A stretch of 64,000 nt of DNA from JAJXWB01 sp046349215 (lineage in GTDB: Bacteria > Pseudomonadota > Alphaproteobacteria > Rhizobiales > Beijerinckiaceae), in NCBI GenBank assembly GCA_046349215.1, contig JAXMCV010000002.1:868001-932000 (forward strand). Reading direction: 5' to 3'. Shown here piece by piece: positions 61,341-64,000 of this stretch. Below the pieces are notes generated by a model. The model saw nothing but the letters and a program-made list of their open reading frames with translations. It did not search any database and was not told the origin of the DNA. Both the position numbers and the translations under genes were made by a program. Every line of letters starts with the position of its first letter. Position 1 is the stretch's first letter.

Positions 61341-62074
61341 ACATGGACGAGACGCCGGACTATCGCCTGCTCGATGCCGGCGAGCGCGCGCTGGTCGTGG
61401 AATTCGGTTCGACGGTCGATCCTGAGATCAACGGCAAGGTTCTGGCGCTCGACGTTGCGCTGAAGGCGGCGGGGATCGCGGGCGTGCGCGAGACCGTGCC
61501 GACCTATCGCTCGCTGATGATCCACTACGATCCACTCGTCGTTTCGCGCGCGGCGCTGACGGAGGAAGTACGCAGGATCGAATCCGCGCACGTTCCGGCG
61601 CCGAAGCCGCAGGCGAGATGGATTTTGCCCTGCTGTTACGATTCGGAAATCGCCGAAGACATCGGACAGATCTGTGAACTGACGAAGCTCGATGCGGGCC
61701 GCGTCGTCGAATTGCATTCAGGCGCGACCTATCGCGTCTACATGTACGGCTTTGCGCCGGGCTTCTGCTATCTCGGCGGCCTGCCAGCCGAACTCGCGGT
61801 CTCGCGACGCTCCACCATTCGACCGCCGACGCCTGAAAACGTCGTGCTGATCGGCGGCGGCCTGTCGCTGGTCTCGACAATCTCTATGCCGACGGGCTGG
61901 TACGTGATCGGGCGGACGCCCGAGCGCATGTATCAGCCGGCGCGCGAGACGCCTTTCCTGGTCGGCGTGGGCGACGAGATGCGCTTTGCAATCGTAGGGC
62001 GGGCCGAGTTCGAGGCGCTGGAGCGGCGCGCGGCGAGCGGCGAGCCGATCGCCCGGCGCGAGCGGCTGACATGA
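61337..62074 (+). CDS. pxpB: 5-oxoprolinase subunit PxpB (KipI family)
   Basis: A 245-residue protein of the allophanate-hydrolase subunit 1 / KipI family, with YRLLDAGERALVVEFGSTVD and the conserved YMYGFAPGFCYLGGLPAEL. It provides the ATP-using half with PxpC. GTG 61337 overlaps the pxpA stop; ATG 61343 two codons later is an equal choice. It overlaps pxpC by 4 bases. Confidence 0.92.
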   Translation: MNMDETPDYRLLDAGERALVVEFGSTVDPEINGKVLALDVALKAAGIAGVRETVPTYRSLMIHYDPLVVSRAALTEEVRRIESAHVPAPKPQARWILPCCYDSEIAEDIGQICELTKLDAGRVVELHSGATYRVYMYGFAPGFCYLGGLPAELAVSRRSTIRPPTPENVVLIGGGLSLVSTISMPTGWYVIGRTPERMYQPARETPFLVGVGDEMRFAIVGRAEFEALERRAASGEPIARRERLT

Positions 62075-63075
62075 GGGGCGCGCTGAAGATCCTGCAGGCG
62101 GGCGCCGGCGTGTCGATCCAGGACGCCGGGCGCTGGGGTTATCTGCGTTATGGCGTGACGGCGACGGGTCCGATGGATGTGCTCGCGCACGAGGCCGCCA
62201 ACCTCGCCGCCGAGCGTCCCGCGGGCGCGGCCGCGATCGAAATCTCGCTCGGCGGCGTCGAACTGGTCTGCGAAGGCGCGTCCGTCGGCGTCTCGATCGT
62301 CGCGGGCGGTTTTCGCGTGACCCTGGACGGCGCGAGCCTGCCGGACGCCTGCAGGCTGACGTTGCACCCGGGGCAAAAACTCGCGGTTCGCGCCGGCCCG
62401 TCCGGCGCCTGGGCCTATGTCGCGCCTTTCGCCCGCATCGATCGCGCGCCGGCGCTGGGATCTCTGTCGATGCACGCGCGTTCGGGCATGGGCGGCGCCG
62501 GCCTCGTGGCCGGCGAAACGATCGCGCTCGCCGATGCCTGCGAAGGCCCGACGGCTCCGCATCCGCTCGGCTCGATCCGCGAGGCGGGCGAGGCCGGCCC
62601 GATCCGCATCGTGCCGGGACCGCAGAACGATTATTTCGACCATGAGAATTTCGAGGCGTTCCTGCGTGGGCCGTGGCGCGTCTCGTTGCGCAGCGATCGC
62701 ATGGCCTATGCGATGGAAGGTCCGAAGATCGGCCATGCCAAGGGGTTCAACATCGTCTCGGACGGCATCGCCTTCGGCGCGATCCAGATTCCCGGCGACG
62801 GCCAGCCCTTCGTCCAGATGGCCGATCGTGCGCCGACCGGCGGTTATCCGAAGATCGGCACGGTGATCGCCGCCGATCTCGGCCGCCTCGCCCAGATGCG
62901 CGCCGGAGCTACACTCTCCTTCGCCGCAGTTTCCGTGGACAAGGCGGTCGAGGCCTGGCGGTCGGCGCGCGAAGCGATGTTCGCGGCGCTCTCGGCAGGC
63001 GATTCCGCGACGCTGTCGTCGGAAGAGCTGCTGGCGCGAAACCTGATCGGCGGCGTTGTTTCCGCTGACGAATGA
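62071..63075 (+). CDS. pxpC: 5-oxoprolinase subunit PxpC (KipA family)
   Basis: A 334-residue protein of the allophanate-hydrolase subunit 2 / KipA family. Markers are GAGVSIQDAGRWGYLRYGV near the start, RIVPGPQNDYFD, and the late SDGIAFGAIQIPGDGQP. It completes PxpABC. ATG 62071 overlaps the pxpB stop. It is the last gene of the operon; a short gap follows. Confidence 0.93.
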   Translation: MRGALKILQAGAGVSIQDAGRWGYLRYGVTATGPMDVLAHEAANLAAERPAGAAAIEISLGGVELVCEGASVGVSIVAGGFRVTLDGASLPDACRLTLHPGQKLAVRAGPSGAWAYVAPFARIDRAPALGSLSMHARSGMGGAGLVAGETIALADACEGPTAPHPLGSIREAGEAGPIRIVPGPQNDYFDHENFEAFLRGPWRVSLRSDRMAYAMEGPKIGHAKGFNIVSDGIAFGAIQIPGDGQPFVQMADRAPTGGYPKIGTVIAADLGRLAQMRAGATLSFAAVSVDKAVEAWRSAREAMFAALSAGDSATLSSEELLARNLIGGVVSADE

Positions 63076-63154
63076 AGGCGAAGGCGGGAGACGTTAACAC
63101 CGCATTAACCATAGGCGGCAAGAGTGGTTCGAATTGCAATCACGAGCCTGCGCC

Positions 63155-64000
63155 ATGTCCGCTGCCGCCAACAACGAACCCTCACGCGACGACGCCAAGT
63201 CCGCAGCCGTTTCCGACGAGGTCGCGCGCACCGCAGCGCAGGCGCTCGAGCGCCTGCAACGCGCCGCCGACAGGGTGGCCGCGGACGCGGCCGATGTCGC
63301 CCGGAAGGAGACTGCGACAAAAGAAAATGCCGGGCTGAAGGCGACGTTTGCGCGAGCGCCGGAGCGCGTCGCGGCGATGATGCGGAGCGACTGGGGCCGG
63401 GCGGCGGCGGCCTCCGGTCTCTGCGCGGCTGCCGCTTTCGCAGCGATCATGGGCCTGCGGGACGGCGCCAATCCGGACGCGCGGCGCGCCGCCGCTTCGG
63501 AAGCCGCGGCTCTGGTCCGGCATTCGGCGGATGAAGCGCGCAAGATGCAGGACATGCAGACGCGGATGCACGCGCTGTCCGAAGAAGTGCGCGACCTGAA
63601 AGCAGCATTGCAGAAGCAGGCCGACGAGACCCATGCGGCGCAGACGCGCGCGGCTGCTGCTGCGACCGCAAATACGCAAACGGGCGCCCGCGTCGACAGG
63701 ATGGAACGCGACGTCGCCGCGCGGTTCGAACGCGCGGAGCGAGACGGCGCCGCCAGACTCGACCAGCACAATGCGCGGATCGAGCGGGTCGAACGACTCG
63801 TGGCCGATCCTGTCGTCACGTCATCCATCCCGAAGTCCGACGCCAATCCGCCGGCGGCGATCAAGCCGGGCGCCGCGCCCGATCCGGCCACGGCGGCAGG
63901 CTACGTGCTGCGCGGCGTCAACAACGGGATCGCGACCGTGCAGACCCGCAACGGACTGGTCGAGGTCGGGCCGGGCGACATGATTCCTGGCGTCGGCCGC
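63155..64000 (+). CDS. Membrane-anchored coiled-coil protein, C-terminus outside the window
   Basis: The frame is open from ATG 63155 to the last base (282 codons). It starts MSAAANNEPSRDDAKSAAVS, with an Ala-rich helical part, a membrane segment at about 82-100 (AAAASGLCAAAAFAAIMGL), a long coiled coil (about 110-218; Ala/Arg/Glu-rich, with DEARKMQDMQTRMHALSEEV) and a C-terminal YVLRGVNNGIATVQTRNGLV leading to EVGPGDMIPGVGR. Similar proteins end with this beta-rich domain and are found in Hyphomicrobiales; the role is unknown. It might act in the envelope or in division. The rest is beyond the window. Confidence 0.72.
   Translation, partial: MSAAANNEPSRDDAKSAAVSDEVARTAAQALERLQRAADRVAADAADVARKETATKENAGLKATFARAPERVAAMMRSDWGRAAAASGLCAAAAFAAIMGLRDGANPDARRAAASEAAALVRHSADEARKMQDMQTRMHALSEEVRDLKAALQKQADETHAAQTRAAAAATANTQTGARVDRMERDVAARFERAERDGAARLDQHNARIERVERLVADPVVTSSIPKSDANPPAAIKPGAAPDPATAAGYVLRGVNNGIATVQTRNGLVEVGPGDMIPGVGR

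Noticed and set aside
63094..63891. 265-codon minus frame at the window end
   Set aside because: Ala/Ser/Arg-rich shadow of the plus-strand coiled-coil gene, which has a coherent membrane helix and coiled coil.

Overview
The window reads as a high-GC alphaproteobacterial chromosome, most likely Hyphomicrobiales (Rhizobiales). The grounds are the Usg-family protein, a groESL operon with a degenerate CIRCE-like site, a FnrL/FnrN-type oxygen regulator beside ccoNOQP-GHIS, DUF1236 and DUF2889 proteins, and interspersed palindromic repeats of a type common in this order. Genes for nitrogenase maturation (NifZ, an IscA-type protein and NifO) suggest a diazotroph or a relative of one. No species can be named from the sequence alone.

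Layout. 1-9.3 kb: tail of a NitT/TauT-type solute-binding protein, pyridoxal kinase, GST, GyrI-like protein, HAD dehalogenase, PhzF, NUDIX, a small lipoprotein, a thioesterase, then groES-groL, usg and two small unknowns. 9.3-12.9 kb: leuA behind a leader with a Leu-rich short ORF, tRNA-Lys, and an AT-richer membrane protein. 12.3-14.0 kb: DUF2889 and a small nif locus with two divergent sigma-54 promoters. 14.1-19.4 kb: SDR, solute-binding protein, thiolase, epoxide hydrolase, CaiB-type CoA-transferase. 19.4-24.3 kb: a probable copper-acquisition operon (DUF2946, YcnI-PCuAC fusion, TonB-dependent receptor, TonB). 24.5-27.4 kb: an operon of oxidoreductase, VOC, NIPSNAP and CHMI-type tautomerase genes. 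27.5-39.4 kb: hemN, a perfect FNR/FixK box, ccoNOQP, ccoGHIS, a ccoA-type copper importer, an unknown gene and fnrL.

39.4-44.1 kb: PAP2 phosphatase, SMP-30 lactonase and a small sugar locus (unknown GT-like protein, UDP-glucuronate decarboxylase, GT25). 44.2-50.5 kb: acyl-CoA synthetase, DUF1236, M20 amidohydrolase and a gnd-zwf-gntK operon. 50.5-54.0 kb: SDR, acyl-CoA synthetase and a split ThDP enzyme. 54.0-63.1 kb: LysR regulator, DUF1445 protein, branched-chain-type ABC transporter and PxpABC 5-oxoprolinase, which together look like a pyroglutamate/D-glutamate use module. The window ends inside a coiled-coil membrane protein.

The strongest theme is low-oxygen physiology. A cbb3 oxidase with its complete assembly set, a CcoA-like copper importer translationally coupled to ccoS, anaerobic coproporphyrinogen oxidase, an oxygen-sensing FNR protein, a separate copper-capture operon, and sigma-54-driven nif accessory genes all lie within about 27 kb.
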